Shown piece by piece: positions 1-10,804 of a stretch of 47,060 nt of DNA. The position numbers were made by a program, and so were the translations under genes. The stretch is from Hofstenia miamia. Lineage: Eukaryota > Xenacoelomorpha > Acoela > Hofsteniidae. The notes beneath the pieces were generated by a model. The model made no database searches and was not told the DNA's origin. It saw only the letters and a program-made list of their open reading frames with translations. The number at the start of each line of letters is the position of its first letter. Positions within the stretch are counted from its first letter, which is position 1. The stretch spans positions 261,868 through 308,927 of the forward strand of contig CABFPE010000745.1 of NCBI GenBank assembly GCA_900660155.1, in the 5' to 3' direction.

Positions 1-16
1 CCATTTATATTTTAAG

Positions 17-665
17 GTTTGATTCATTAAATGGTACACTTATTCGCCAAAGGTCTTTCGATTTTGAAAGAGCCAGTATTCTTTTCAACGTCGCGGCTGT
101 ACTATCACAATTAGCTGTAAAACTTCGTTCTTCTGCGGATATGAAACGAGCTGCTGCACTAGTATTACATGTTGCAAAATCATACACAAATGCTGCAAGT
201 GTGGATTTGGAAAGCGATACATTGAAAGTGCTAGTATTATTGCTACACACACAAGCTCATGAAATTAATGTCATTGAAAAGGTATGCAGGCTTAATGTAT
301 TAACACGTAAATTTGTGGGCCTGTTGAGAGTGAACAACAATGCACTCAACTACAGTGACTAATTTAATAATAACTAAGCTGGTTTGTTTTAGCCAAGTTC
401 CTCTCTTTATTTACAATTATCGGCTCATTACGATAAGTTATTCTTTAATGAGAAGTTTCCAACTACCTGGATGGCAATTTGCGATCTTAAACGTCATTAC
501 TACAACGCTTTGGGCTTAGCAAGTGCTGCTGAGGGCGTGACAACTGCGGCTGAAAGCAGGGCTTGTCTTGAGTGGGCTTATGATGCGTATGAAGAAGCTC
601 AATCTATTTTGGATCTGAATCGTAATCTACGGGAGAATGAACCATTCACTAGACATCTTCAACAA
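17..665 (+). CDS. BRO1-domain protein, rhophilin-like (partial, two exons)
   Basis: Two exons read through in phase. Exon a (17-281) follows an AG at 15-16 and ends at a GTATGC donor; exon b (393-665) follows TTTTAG and ends at a GTAAGA donor; both donors are phase 0, giving 179 codons. The protein has the helical BRO1 signature: a Phe-Asp-Ser-Leu opening, the FERASILFNVAA segment in exon a, and a W-x-A-x-x-D-L-K-R-H-Y-Y-N-A-L helix in exon b. Its order and spacing resemble the BRO1 domain of rhophilin (a Rho-GTP-binding scaffold) more than ALIX or HD-PTP. The 5' part lies off the window and no 3' exon was found within the following kilobases, so either the downstream intron is long and transposon-filled or the gene is broken. 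The family is clear; the choice of rhophilin over other BRO1 proteins is inference. Confidence 0.72.
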
Positions 666-1046
666 GTAAGATATTAACGTCTTGCCAATAATTTCTATTA
701 TATAATTAAATGTTTTTACCTATAATGCGCAATTTTTATGAAATATTAATCTTAAAAATTGATTGCATTTATTACTATAGCAGTGAGCTCCAATTAGTAT
801 TATTGTATTAGATTTATTGTTCTATTTTTCAATGTTAAGATCTTCGACAAGTTTTTTCAGTTGTCAAACTTAACGGGTTGTCTAATGTACTTGATAAAAC
901 TTCTAGACAGATTTCAATATATATATATATATATAAATTGTATTTTTTTACTGTGTATTGTACGTAACAAAAAAGGACAAAATAATTTTTAATAAACAGT
1001 TGAAAATAACAGTTTCTGTCAAATTCATACGAAATCCGGTCAATGA

Positions 1047-1126
1047 TGTTTCTCAATATAATGTTTTCAGATCATCCCATAAGTTTTTATTGAATCCTGT
1101 AAATCTTTTAAACAAATTTTTTCACA
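1047..1126. repeat. 80-bp direct repeat, copy 1
   Basis: Identical by eye to 1348-1427, offset 301 bp. It contains CAGATCATCCCATAAGTTTT, which resembles terminal sequence of Tc1/mariner elements, so it may be a transposon end; that assignment is inference. Confidence 0.85.
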
Positions 1127-1347
1127 CGTTTCCGGCATCTATTCAATAAAAAGTATTTCCGTTTGGACTTAACTCAATTTTCGTAAGTAATTTACAATAC
1201 TGTACCGAGACACTATTCTAAGTTAACGGGTGGGACAAGTGAAATAATAATTAATTCTCATCTCTTGGACGATGCCGGCCGATATGTATTGTTGGTTGAG
1301 GCAAAAATCATTATTGTTTCCAATATTCTTATAAAAGTTTCTAATTT

Positions 1348-1427
1348 TGTTTCTCAATATAATGTTTTCAGATCATCCCATAAGTTTTTATTGAATCCTG
1401 TAAATCTTTTAAACAAATTTTTTCACA
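1348..1427. repeat. 80-bp direct repeat, copy 2
   Basis: Second copy of the 1047-1126 repeat, same orientation, with unrelated flanks on both sides. Only two copies are present, so this is not a CRISPR or satellite array. Confidence 0.85.
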
Positions 1428-1659
1428 TGACTCTTCGTCACTTTTTTCTTTGATATCCTGGTGCGCCCACTCCCATTCTTTTTAGTATTCGTAGTGAAAG
1501 ATGCACAGAATCAACTTCAAAAATACCTAATTTTCATGCTTTGTTATGAAGTATATACAACATTGGTCACCATTTATTGAATTCCCTTAAAACATTTAAC
1601 AAACCCATCCAATCCAATATTATTTTAATGACAAATATATAACACACATAGCGACATTG

Positions 1660-1800
1660 TTATTCAATGTGTCCTCCATTATTAGCAATAGCAGCTTCAA
1701 TACGGCGTCGGAAAGATTTGCATGCATCAATGAGGAAATTATCAGACATATTGGTCCACTCATTTTTAATGGCTGTCTTCTGAGACTCTAAGTTTAAAAT
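1660..1800 (-). pseudogene. Tc1/IS630-type transposase C-terminal remnant
   Basis: The minus strand reads about 40 residues ending in a stop at 1662-1660. They carry the typical Tc1-family tail: a Trp-containing helix, then S-F-R-R-R-I-E-A-A-I and a Gly-Gly-His-Ile-Glu terminus. Upstream (higher coordinates) the frame degrades within about 40 bp. There is no DDE core, so this is a dead fragment. Confidence 0.65.
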
Positions 1801-2599
1801 TTAAAATAGAATTGATTCATAACGAACTTAAAATAATTGCTCTGCCTCAATCGTAACCTTTCAAATATAATATAATTTTTTATACCAACTGTTTTTGTAA
1901 CGATCACGTTTGATGTCTTCTCTTGTTGTAGGGCAATTATGTTGTGTCATGAAGTTCTGCAAATTGAATTTTTCTTGAAAGATCGAGTATTGCGCAGTTT
2001 TTTTAACACATTCATTTTCTATAGTGAAAGTTTGTAGTGAGGTTGATGAAAGATACGTATGGAAATATTTCCGATACATCTGATATTATAAAATTTGCGA
2101 CATTTAATCAATGCTAACACCCGTAAATTCAATTGCACAGCAAATAGCTAGCTTTCTTTCAAAAGCTTCCTTTCTCAACTTTAATCAGCTATTAACGCAT
2201 GAGGTCATCATTGCACATATATATATATATATATATATATCAAGGCGATACAAAGAACAGGCCTCGACTTAGAAACAGCTGTAAATTTATTGGATGCGTA
2301 TTAAAACACATACAAATGTTTTTCATAAATCATGCTGTAATTGTGCAACTTATTATTTATTACTTAAATTGTTTTCATCATTGGATTGGGAACTGTTTAC
2401 AAATTTTAAGACAAAATGCAACAACAAAACTAATTACAATGTGAATTTTTGGTGAGTAACTCGATCAGTTCTATTAATGCACTTCTGGCAAACGTTAAGT
2501 TCTATGCTCATTGTATTATTTGTATGGTTATTTCACTATTACATGATCAAGAATATTAATTGGAATACTGTACAATTTCAAAATTTCCTTGGATTATCT

Positions 2600-2749
2600 T
2601 ATATACTTTGGTTGTAATAATGGTGGCCAATATTCAGTTGGCGGATGTGAAAGTGGTTATGCTAAGCATGGTAATCAACTGTTGCAATAGACCGTTTTCC
2701 TAAAAAGATTGGCGAATTACAAAAGTAGCTGCGTTGTTTACCTAATGTA
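2600..2749 (+). pseudogene. P-element/THAP9-like transposase remnant, 5' part (THAP domain)
   Basis: Just left of the mariner insertion the plus strand encodes the first half of a degenerate THAP zinc-binding domain: a Gly-Cys-Glu-Ser-Gly-Tyr start near 2640-2660 and a Phe-Pro-Lys-Lys segment near 2697-2710, followed by a stop where THAP domains usually have Trp. The second half resumes at 4130 in the same frame once one TA copy is discounted. THAP domains bind terminal DNA in P-type transposases. Confidence 0.55.
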
Positions 2750-2781
2750 TTAGGGTGGAACGAAAGTTCCCGGACTTTTTT
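2750..2781 (+). repeat. mariner 5' terminal inverted repeat
   Basis: 32 bp, exactly complementary to 4096-4127; preceded by the TA target duplication at 2748-2749. Confidence 0.95.
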
Positions 2782-2941
2782 TCTTATGGTTTTCTTAATT
2801 CTTATTTCTCATTTTAAATATGAACTTATGTTAATATGTAATGTTTACCATTAATTTTTCTTATAATTTTGTAACTTTTGCTATATAAAAATGCTAATTC
2901 TAATATATTATTGTTTATATTTTTCATTTCAATATTTTAGA

Positions 2942-3967
2942 ATGGCTTTTACACCTTCTACACATTTTATTCGTTCGTGTATTTTGTATGACTTTCACGC
3001 TGGGATCACTGCTGCTGCTAGTTTACGTCGAATTAGTGATGCTTTTGGAAACGGATCAACTTCAAAATCAACAGTTAACGAATGGTTCGGGCGATTTAAG
3101 AAAAAAGAATTTGACATTTCAGATAAAGCTCGGTCAGGTCGTCCGTCATCATTTTCGAATGAAAATCTGTCAGACGTAATTGAAGCCAATTCAAGCAGCT
3201 CATCGAGAAAAATATCTATGCAAATGAATTGTTCCCACACAACTGTACTTCGCCATCTTAAAGAAATAGGAAAAGTGCCTAGATTGGGACCATTCGTTCC
3301 ACATCAGCTAACAGAAAATCAGAAGAAACGAAGAATGGATGCTTGCACTATTCTGTTGTCGGTCAGTCGAAGGGTCCAATGGCTAGAAACAGTGGTGACG
3401 GGTGATGAGAAATGGGTAATGCACGTTAACATGCCAAGTCGTCTTCAGTGGGTTGACAAAGGACAAAGACCAAGTCCGATAGTTAAACCTGATACTCATG
3501 GCAGCAAGGTCATGTTGAGCGTATGGTGGGACGTTGAAGGAGTAATTTCCTATGAATTCTTACCAGATAATCAGACTATAACCTCTGAATATTACTGTGA
3601 ACAACTGGATCGTCTTCGTCAGCAGCTACAAATAAAAAGGCCACACCGTTCTTCAGTGTATTTTCAGCATGATAATGCTCGGCCTCATGTTGCCAAACTG
3701 ACTCAACAGAAGCTATTGGATTTCGGTTGGACAGTGATGCCTCATCCTGCCTATTCTCCTGATTTGGCTCCGTCGGATTATCACTTATTTCGATCGCTGG
3801 AACATTTTCTTAAAGGAAAAACATTTCAATCAAGAGACGAAATTTCAAAAGATATTGATTCTTTTTTCTCCCAAAAATCTACTGAATTTTTTAGAGCAGG
3901 AATAATGAAACTACCTGAACGATGGAGACATGTTCTGAATGGAGATGGTGAGTATATAATTGACTAA
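2942..3967 (+). CDS. mariner transposase (DD34D)
   Basis: 341 aa, close to the 345-350 aa usual for mariner transposases. It would catalyse cut-and-paste transposition at TA sites in the nucleus. From the ATG at 2942: N-terminal paired helix-turn-helix DNA-binding region (about 1-115) with a Gly-Arg-Pro linker at 66-68; a WVPHEL-type motif (FVPHQLT, 118-124); catalytic triad Asp155 (TGDEKW), Asp244 (HDNARPH) and Asp279 (YSPDLAPSDYHLF), where the last two have 34 residues between them. An in-frame ATG at 2891 would add 17 hydrophobic residues; the later start fits the family N-terminus better. No stop or frameshift is seen, so the enzyme may be functional. Subfamily not assigned. Confidence 0.95.
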   Translation: MAFTPSTHFIRSCILYDFHAGITAAASLRRISDAFGNGSTSKSTVNEWFGRFKKKEFDISDKARSGRPSSFSNENLSDVIEANSSSSSRKISMQMNCSHTTVLRHLKEIGKVPRLGPFVPHQLTENQKKRRMDACTILLSVSRRVQWLETVVTGDEKWVMHVNMPSRLQWVDKGQRPSPIVKPDTHGSKVMLSVWWDVEGVISYEFLPDNQTITSEYYCEQLDRLRQQLQIKRPHRSSVYFQHDNARPHVAKLTQQKLLDFGWTVMPHPAYSPDLAPSDYHLFRSLEHFLKGKTFQSRDEISKDIDSFFSQKSTEFFRAGIMKLPERWRHVLNGDGEYIID

Positions 3968-4095
3968 AAGATTGTCTGTTGTGGCTGCTTTTTGTGTAAA
4001 TATATTCATATTTTTATTTTTTATCTTTTAATTTTTCTGAAAATTAAAAAAAACACGTTATCAGAAAAGTCAATCTCATTATGAGATTCTAATAT

Positions 4096-4127
4096 AAAAA
4101 AGTCCGGGAACTTTCGTTCCACCCTAA
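4096..4127 (-). repeat. mariner 3' terminal inverted repeat
   Basis: 32 bp, exact inverse of 2750-2781; followed by TA at 4128-4129. Confidence 0.95.
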
Positions 4128-4129
4128 TA

Positions 4130-6050
4130 ATATCAACTGAAAATGTCACTAAAAATATGGGAATTTGTGAACTACACTGGCCTGTTAATAATAAAACTGT
4201 TCCAGTACAAGGTGGACATATTGTTCGGAACTAACCCTACTCTCTTTTCCCAAATGTGCCTAAAAATATTCCAAAAGTTACACCATCTCGTACAACAAAA
4301 AGGCAAAATTGGAATTTCGTAATCCACCAATTGATGAAATGGAAGCATTTATTGGAAAAGATAATATAGATTTTAACTAATTTTTTTAAATTGGAAAGAA
4401 AAACTTGATATTGTTGATAATGACATTATTGTTACCAAAACATGTAATGAAATAATTTTTCAGAGTACTTTTCATTAAGATGAAATTTTTAATTGGAGTA
4501 TATTTATTACAACAATTTTTACAAAAGCTTATTTTTATGTCAAACTGCAAAAGGTTTCCGTTCCATTTTATAATAATGGTGTCATATAAAGTTGGAGCCA
4601 GTTGCTGAATGTGTTAAATATCTCAATAACTTCGAAAATAACGAGGAAAGCAATTCCATGGTCATGATTATTTGTATGAAAAAGATCTTATTTTTGCTTT
4701 TCATTTGCATTATCAATCTCGCCCATGCTATATATTTCTGCGCCAATTTCTCAAACTTCCGTATGCTCGCCTCTTGCCGATTCAAAAGTATTAGAAATTG
4801 TGGTTGGTTCTTTATCTAAGAACTGTCAAGCTGCATCAATTATATACGATGAAATTTATCACAGTGGCAATGTTTATGGTTATCCTTTGGATGATCCATC
4901 TCAGTTAGCCAAGACTATTTTGTGCATTTTACTCAAATTTGTGCAATATTCTACAACTATTGTTGTTAAACTTCTTCCCGTTTATAGCCTAGATTCTGCT
5001 TTTTTATCGGAATAAATTAATTGTGTTTTTTGGAATTACTAAAACTAACGGAATTTACATTATTGCAACAATATGAGATAATTTATCAGTAAATCAAACT
5101 TTGTATGAAAGTCTTCAATTACATTTCGAAAAACCTTGGTTAGGTAAGCATCCTTTATACGAAAATAGAACAATATATTTTTTATATGATACTATTCATA
5201 TTATTAAATCAATTCGAAACAACTGGCGGACTGAAAAATCACAGCAGATATGTTTTTATAATGTTAGAAATAGCAATGAGCATAAACCCTCATTAGATGC
5301 AGATTTGAAGCATCTTAGGCAATATGAATTTCTGAAAAAGACAATATTGTGAAATTATCTCATTTAACTTCCCAAGCAATATCTCCTCCTCACATAGAAA
5401 AGCAGAAAACAGATTTAGCTTCAAAGATTTTTTGTGATACTATTTATAGTGCTTTGGTAACAAGTCACATAACTAAGAACACTTCAAAGGCTACTGCAAC
5501 ATTTGTATCACTAATTTCGACTTTCTTCAAGATTATTAATGTAAAAAGTATATTTGAACATATTCAGAAAAATGACTAATAGATCACCTATACCTTCTGC
5601 TTCTGACACCAAGTTAAAGTTTCTGCGCGATTTTGCTGGACTAGCGAAATTCATGGCTCCCATTTTTCATAAAATTTGAAGACAGCCACTAACGAGGCAA
5701 ACAAGTAATGCCATTTATAGAACATGGACTTGCTGATATGGCTGAATTTTTATTAACTACAAACAACTTTGCACATAAATCAGCTTTACTTAAGTGACTA
5801 TGTTTAACAAGATTTTAGTGACTTCAGATTACGTGTTGGTGTCAATTACTACATAAGTGTACAGCAGGTTTTAGAGAGTTCACACATAGATCGTACGAAA
5901 AAATTCTATCCCTACCAAATTTTAACGCATTAAATGAATCCTCGCAAACCGGACACTCTTGCTCTAACTGCTTAAATTTTTCATTGTCGCATGAGGACTC
6001 TATGCTAATAGATCGATTGGCAGAAAAAGTTAATTTAAAAATGAAGATAC
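4130..6050 (+). pseudogene. P-element/THAP9-like transposase remnant, 3' part
   Basis: Decayed continuation of the remnant split by mariner. At 4150-4260 it carries the THAP second half: I-C-E-L-H-W-P followed by an F-P-N-V-P segment. Further blocks in several frames are typical of P-type transposases: a domain with a Leu-Asp-Asp-Pro region (4725-5015), a block with YFLYDTIHIIKSIRNNW (5101-5352) matching the family D-x-x-H-L-x-K-x-x-R-N-N motif, and a Leu-Thr-Ser ... Lys ... Ala-Ser-Lys block (5349-5579). A Cys-rich tail may lie near 5950-6010. Stops and frame changes separate the blocks, so it is inactive. Terminal repeats were not identified; the right boundary is approximate. Confidence 0.6.
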
Positions 6051-6520
6051 AATTATGGCCGTCATATATATTTCTATATATACTTCAATTAAATTTCCAC
6101 AATTTTCCAGCACATCATATGCTTCAGATGATTTCTCCAAGTTTGAATAAATTAATTCAGTAAATAGAGGATGTCTCTCGTACCCCAATGATGAAATAAC
6201 TAATTTCACCATTGATTGTTATCTCTTTTTTACTAGATCAAATTCTATATTTTGCAGGGGAAATTTACAGATATCATTTTGTCACATTTGTGAAATGTAC
6301 GATTATTCATCTGATTTTTGTAAGGCAATTCCAATTTTAGTCAACATTTTTGTTTACAATCTATGCAAACTTTATAACAAGGCTGAGAACGTTAAAAAAC
6401 TAAATAAATTGTTGAATGTATTATATTTGCATTACATTTTGTGAAATATAGAATATTTTGCTTACTATTATGACTGTGCATTATGTATATTAGGCCTCAA
6501 ACAATTTAAGACATTATATA
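6051..6520. other. AT-rich stretch without recognised features
   Basis: No supported coding region or RNA gene was seen on either strand. Confidence 0.5.
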
Positions 6521-6523
6521 CAG

Positions 6524-7041
6524 TCTGTTCCATAAGTCCCTACGTTTCAAATTACTACTGCACTTAATCAATAATACAAACAAACATTATCATTAATATA
6601 ATCAATACATCTATATTTAACAAACAAAAACTAACATCAAAAAGTAATCCAAGTACAATGACTAATCGTAAAGGTCGACTTGCAACCCATCAATATCAAT
6701 GCAAAGTTGTAGTCGACGAAAAGTACGTGCATGTATCTTTGGAAGAGATTCCATTTTAAAGTTAGCAAAAGCATTGCGAATTGCCTGTTTCAGATCCTGA
6801 GTTGATGTTTGGTGGGTGCTGCACAACCTGATCCCAAAAAATGTGGATTTTCATTGCTCCAAAAGACCACATTATGCGCTCTGGCAGATGAATAGATGGC
6901 ACATTCATCAGAGAAGAACAGCCAGTCACTCAGGCGTGGCGAGCGGTATGCATTAATGATTTCTTGGCAGCAATTTACTCGATTGACATGATCATCAGGA
7001 CTCAGAAATTGCACATTTGGTGGCTTCCATGGCTTCAACAC
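6524..7041 (-). pseudogene. Tc1-like transposase remnant (DDE 3' half)
   Basis: The minus strand encodes the second half of a Tc1/IS630 transposase. Residues FSDEC (near 6900) mark the segment holding the first catalytic Asp; then come a Trp-Ser-Asn-Glu-Asn-Pro-His motif, a frame change near 6800-6835, and a C-terminal helix ending R-R-L-Q-L-C-I-D-I-D-G-L-Q-V with a stop at 6664-6662. CAGTCTGTTCCATAAGTCCC at 6524-6543 looks like the corresponding terminus. The DNA-binding half is missing. A second Tc1-type tail (T-H-I-G-A-H-I-E) may lie at about 7090-7190 on the same strand. Confidence 0.6.
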
Positions 7042-7190
7042 AAGACATTTATTATTTAAGTAATTTATGAATTAACTATTGAAATATACAGTCATTGTTT
7101 CAACTTCAATATGAGCACCAATATGTGTTGTCAATTTTACGATTCTTTCACAGATGGTACAAGAAATGTGCATAACCAACACAGGTGAAA

Positions 7191-9599
7191 CCCTAATTAG
7201 CTTCAAAATTCACAGTGAATATACAAAGCAGAAAATATAATACTTGTTTTTTAAATTACTTAAATTTTAAATTGTAAGAGTGCTCATAACAATCAAGGGT
7301 TTTAGGGACATTAGGGATACAAAAACTAAAAGACTGGTCTTCAAATTTGTCCCTGAAACAAATAGGGAGATTATTCTTATTATTTATAAAACGTCTCTTT
7401 TCTCAAGACATAAAATCATCCTTGATCTTATTTTCTGATTTTGACAAGTACAAAAGAAATACGAAAATGCTGATTCGCTTCTAAACTTAAAAATGAAAAA
7501 AAATATTATCGAAAAGAACTCCTCTAAACATATCAGTTTACATCAAGTTGCTTTTAATGAAAATGACCACTGCAATTACTGATTCTAATAATAACTTGCA
7601 AATAAATGCTGGCATCAGCAAATTTTTACAGATGTCATTACAAAAATGATGAATTTACAAAAATGATGAATTTCATGAAGTCCTAANTTTATTATTAAAT
7701 TGATGGATTATATGTGGTAGTTTTACTTTTATGCTGCTATTATTTAACACCACTAAGATGCAAGTACTTCGGTAGTGAAAATATTTTACTATATTTCAGT
7801 AAAATTTCAGTATAGTTGTTTGTGTTAATGATTTACTAACGAGAGTGGCATTCACTGAGGACACAGAAATCCACACCGATTCTACACGACATTACTGTAG
7901 CAATGGGATTTTTTGTAGACAAAAATGAAAAAAGTTTTTGAACAAAATATTAAAGAGCCGAATCTACCACGCAATTGAAAATGTGCAGAGACTATACACA
8001 TTGCATCATACCACTACATTTGCTACTAAATGGAATAAATGAACTAGGGTTGTAAATTTTCTTCAAATATACTCTCTATTTGGGCTGTTCTTTTTTTAGT
8101 TAGAATATAATTAAAATTAAAACTCACCCTATACATAATGGTATCCAATCAATGCAAACATATTTAAATTCTTCTAAGTGGTGAGAAGAATTACCAAATA
8201 TTGTGGGAACATCGTCGCATACATGGTTCCTCATTAAACGGGTATACAGTTTGAATTAACTGTGATAATAAACAAGCAAAGCTGACTAATTTTAGTAGAA
8301 AATTTACAATGAATTACAACCTCTTCCAAAACAATATTGAACACAATTCTGTATAACCTGCAAATACCTTCTTCATTTATCATACACAGATCTCAACAAA
8401 ATTATGTGGTTAACAATAAATTTAAATAAAAATTGCTCTTTATGTCGTGCAATCAAGATAGATGTCTCTCAGATGTCAAAAATGATGGATTGGGAATCTA
8501 CTGAAATGAAAAAATTAAAAGAAATCTTTAATCCGGACTGAATCAGAAGAAAGCAAGTAAATATTATTCACAACTTGACGGTAATAATGTGAATGACAGA
8601 GTAGATGAGAAAAATGAGTGAATTTTCAGATTTGGATACTTCATTATTCGCATAAGTGGATCACTTAAGTTGTTCAAATAAGAAGCCTAAAAGAAAACGC
8701 ATTTGAGAGGCAATGTAAATGAATGAATTAGTACGGGTTCATTTGAGAAATCAATAAGGCGCATAAATATGTTTTTATGTGAAAAAATTTCTGTAAATAT
8801 TAGAAATTATTTGATTACTAAACATTTAAATTAAGAATTTTCATATCATTTTCTGGATTATTTCCATACAAATTCCTCTACGAATGTATACCAGTGAATT
8901 GCTTGTCTAAGGAAGTTTATTAATAAACGAAGACATATTCATTGGGACTTGTTGCATTTCTCTCTAAAGCAATGGAGAGTTTCCTACAACTGTTAAGGAT
9001 TTTCATTAAGAACTATTTCTCGTAAGAAATATTGTTAGATGCAACTAAAGAAACTGATAATTTAATTAAGGACCATCTAAAACGAAATAATTGCTTCATA
9101 AAGTTTTGCAAGCAAATGCTAGCACGGAATAGTATAGTGTATACAGAGATGATTAAGTATTTGAGGATATCTCTCAAATATACAATATAATTTTTAATAA
9201 GCAATATGATTAGAGAAAATGTATAGGAACATGCAGGTATGACGGTCAAAAAGGCTGAATATATCAATTTAGAAATACCATGATTTTTAAACGTTGCTAG
9301 ATTTTTTGTTTGCAAATTTTGTAATGAGTTCGAAGTTCAAGATGGAAATGTATTGTTTGTATCTAGAGGCTTTTGAGACATTAAAAAAACAGAACTTCAC
9401 TTACAGCTATTAACTAAATTTATTTGAGAGATGATTATTGGTATCAGTTCTAAAATTCAATATATTCATCTTTGGCACACGATAAATTTCGGGGAAAATT
9501 ACGTGTGAATACGCAAAGAATATATATTATTAAAGTTTCTATATAAAAAATAATTTGCACGCATACTTGCACTTTGTACTTTTTTATAAATTCGCTTAT

Positions 9600-9600
<1 letters not shown>
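7191..9600. other. AT-rich stretch without recognised genes; single N at 7687
   Basis: Scanned on both strands with no family motif found. The 100-codon open frame at 9013-9315 (-) is Leu/Ile/Ser/Tyr-rich, as expected from AT-rich non-coding DNA. The single N at 7687 next to a short local duplication (acaaaaatgatgaattt twice, 7639-7673) suggests an assembly join. Confidence 0.5.

Positions 9601-9645
<45 letters not shown>
9601..9645. repeat. (CA)n/(TA)n microsatellite
   Basis: About nine CA units followed by about thirteen TA units, directly abutting the first CG-rich inverted repeat. Confidence 0.95.
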
Positions 9646-9712
9646 CGCGCTTCGTACTATGATATATAGAAAAAAGCGGAGTTGGGCTTCTTAACTCATA
9701 GTACGGAGCGCG
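9646..9712. repeat. Inverted repeat with CGCGC core
   Basis: Arms 9646-9662 (CGCGCTTCGTACTATGA) and 9696-9712 are complementary over 17 bp with one mismatch, around a 33-nt spacer. CpG-rich words are rare in this AT-rich sequence, which makes the pair stand out. Confidence 0.8.
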
Positions 9713-9853
9713 AGTTTTCAGTTCCAGATCAGGCAAATAGTTTTGAACTAAATTTTTTACTACAATACGCTTCTATGAGCAAAACAACATTTAAAATCTA
9801 AAAGAGAAATTTGTAAGTCAACTTTGAATTTTTGGGTGTTTTTGCTTGTGTAG

Positions 9854-9896
9854 ATATATCTCGCGCTCCGTATTTTTGTACTGGCGCGAGATATAT
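9854..9896. repeat. Perfect 13-bp palindrome with GCGCGAG core
   Basis: Arms 9854-9866 (ATATATCTCGCGC) and 9884-9896 are perfectly complementary around a 17-nt loop. The core is shared with the 9646-9712 repeat and with the motif at 10805-10816. Confidence 0.85.
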
Positions 9897-10420
9897 GATT
9901 CAAATTGAGCATTTCTTACGATTAGACCTGGTAACCGGCTGCGACTTTGGCAAAAGTGTGAGGTTCAATTAATTAATTCAAGCTAATTAATTAAATCTGT
10001 GAATTTTGATTAACCCAAGTTATCGTAAAATTGCCATATGGCAACGGATGAATGTTGATGAATATACATTTTGCATGCAATAATATTTATGAATGTTGTT
10101 TAAGAAATCCTTCAGAAAACAGGGCATACGGAAGCGTGCTCAAAAAAGGAATAAAAATGTTATGAAGGTACCACCAAAAGATGTTCTGCAGAGTTACTTA
10201 GCAGTATAAAAGCGAAATTAGACAGAAACATTGCAGAAATTAGTTATTCGAGATCTCAAAGCCATGAACTCTGTGGTTCATCTAAGCTGGTTCAATTTTC
10301 AGATTTAAAGAAATTAGAAAGGCAAAAAGTTTATTAGTACAAGTGAACATAAAACGGGGAAAAATTACCAAAAGCGAACTACTGTTTCAAAAGATCAATT
10401 AAATAATCAATGAATTCAAA

Positions 10421-10771
10421 GTGGTTTCCGGAAATACTCCGAAATATGTGTTTGTCTCACTCAAAAACACAATAGAGACAGCAATGCCATACAAAATTCG
10501 AAGTATGGTTTCTAAACATTTTGCTTGGGCAGAGAAATTCAAATTTTCAACAAACTCTCTCCACAAGTTTTGGGACGACATAATATCAGAAAATCGCGAC
10601 GCCATAGATAGAAATATAGAAAGAGCCCATTTCACCCAGACTGGACATACTCGTGAAACTGCTGAATCACACTACGTGGCGCAATTTGAAGGAACTAATT
10701 TTGAAAAACTGAGAAACTTTTATAAAATCATCTCTGAAATATGTAGTACTAGCAAGCTATTAGAAGCATAA
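10421..10771 (+). CDS. Orphan ORF, possible degraded tyrosine-recombinase C-terminus
   Basis: 116 codons with ordinary globular composition, unlike the chance AT-rich frames around it. I do not recognise a named family. The segment from about 10585 to 10680 reads S-L-H-K-F-W ... then Gly-His-Thr-x-x-Thr-Ala-x-x-His-Tyr, which resembles the box 2 pattern (G-H-T/S-x-x-x-T-x-x-x-Y) that carries the catalytic tyrosine of tyrosine recombinases, including Crypton/Ngaro-type elements. The upstream Arg box is not convincing, and the same frame has stops within about 200 bp upstream (near 10230-10400), so it is at best the end of a decayed gene. It lies between CG-rich palindromic motifs (9646-9896 and 10805-10850) that could be element ends. 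Function unproven. Confidence 0.3.
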   Translation: MVSGNTPKYVFVSLKNTIETAMPYKIRSMVSKHFAWAEKFKFSTNSLHKFWDDIISENRDAIDRNIERAHFTQTGHTRETAESHYVAQFEGTNFEKLRNFYKIISEICSTSKLLEA

Positions 10772-10804
10772 AGGAACCAAAAAAATTAGTTAAAAATGCT
10801 CTGA

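Larger units (their letters stand above)
666..2599. other. AT-rich non-coding stretch downstream of the BRO1 exons
   Basis: No further exon of the BRO1 gene was recognised. The stretch holds (TA)n runs near 921-935 and 2215-2240, an 80-bp direct repeat pair and a Tc1-like C-terminal fragment, listed separately. The short open frames near 1861-2079 and 2199-2444 have no recognisable motif. Confidence 0.6.
2750..4127 (+). mobile_element. Structurally complete mariner (DD34D) transposon
   Basis: A 1,378-bp element bounded by perfect 32-bp terminal inverted repeats (2750-2781 and 4096-4127, outer end TTAGGGTGGAACGAAAGTTC) and flanked by a TA duplication (2748-2749 and 4128-4129). It contains one uninterrupted transposase gene. 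Perfect repeats plus an open frame point to recent insertion and possible mobility. It lies inside the THAP domain of an older P-like transposase remnant, which gives the relative age of the two. Confidence 0.95.

Noticed and set aside
17..665. Assignment of the BRO1 exons to ALIX/PDCD6IP or HD-PTP
   Set aside because: The helix order and the Phe-Asp-Ser-Leu opening fit rhophilin better; not excluded without a search.
1047..1427. CRISPR-like direct repeats
   Set aside because: Only two 80-bp copies in a eukaryotic context, with no regular spacer series.
9013..9315. 100-codon minus-strand frame
   Set aside because: Ile/Leu/Phe/Ser-biased chance frame; no motif, start context or neighbouring exon.
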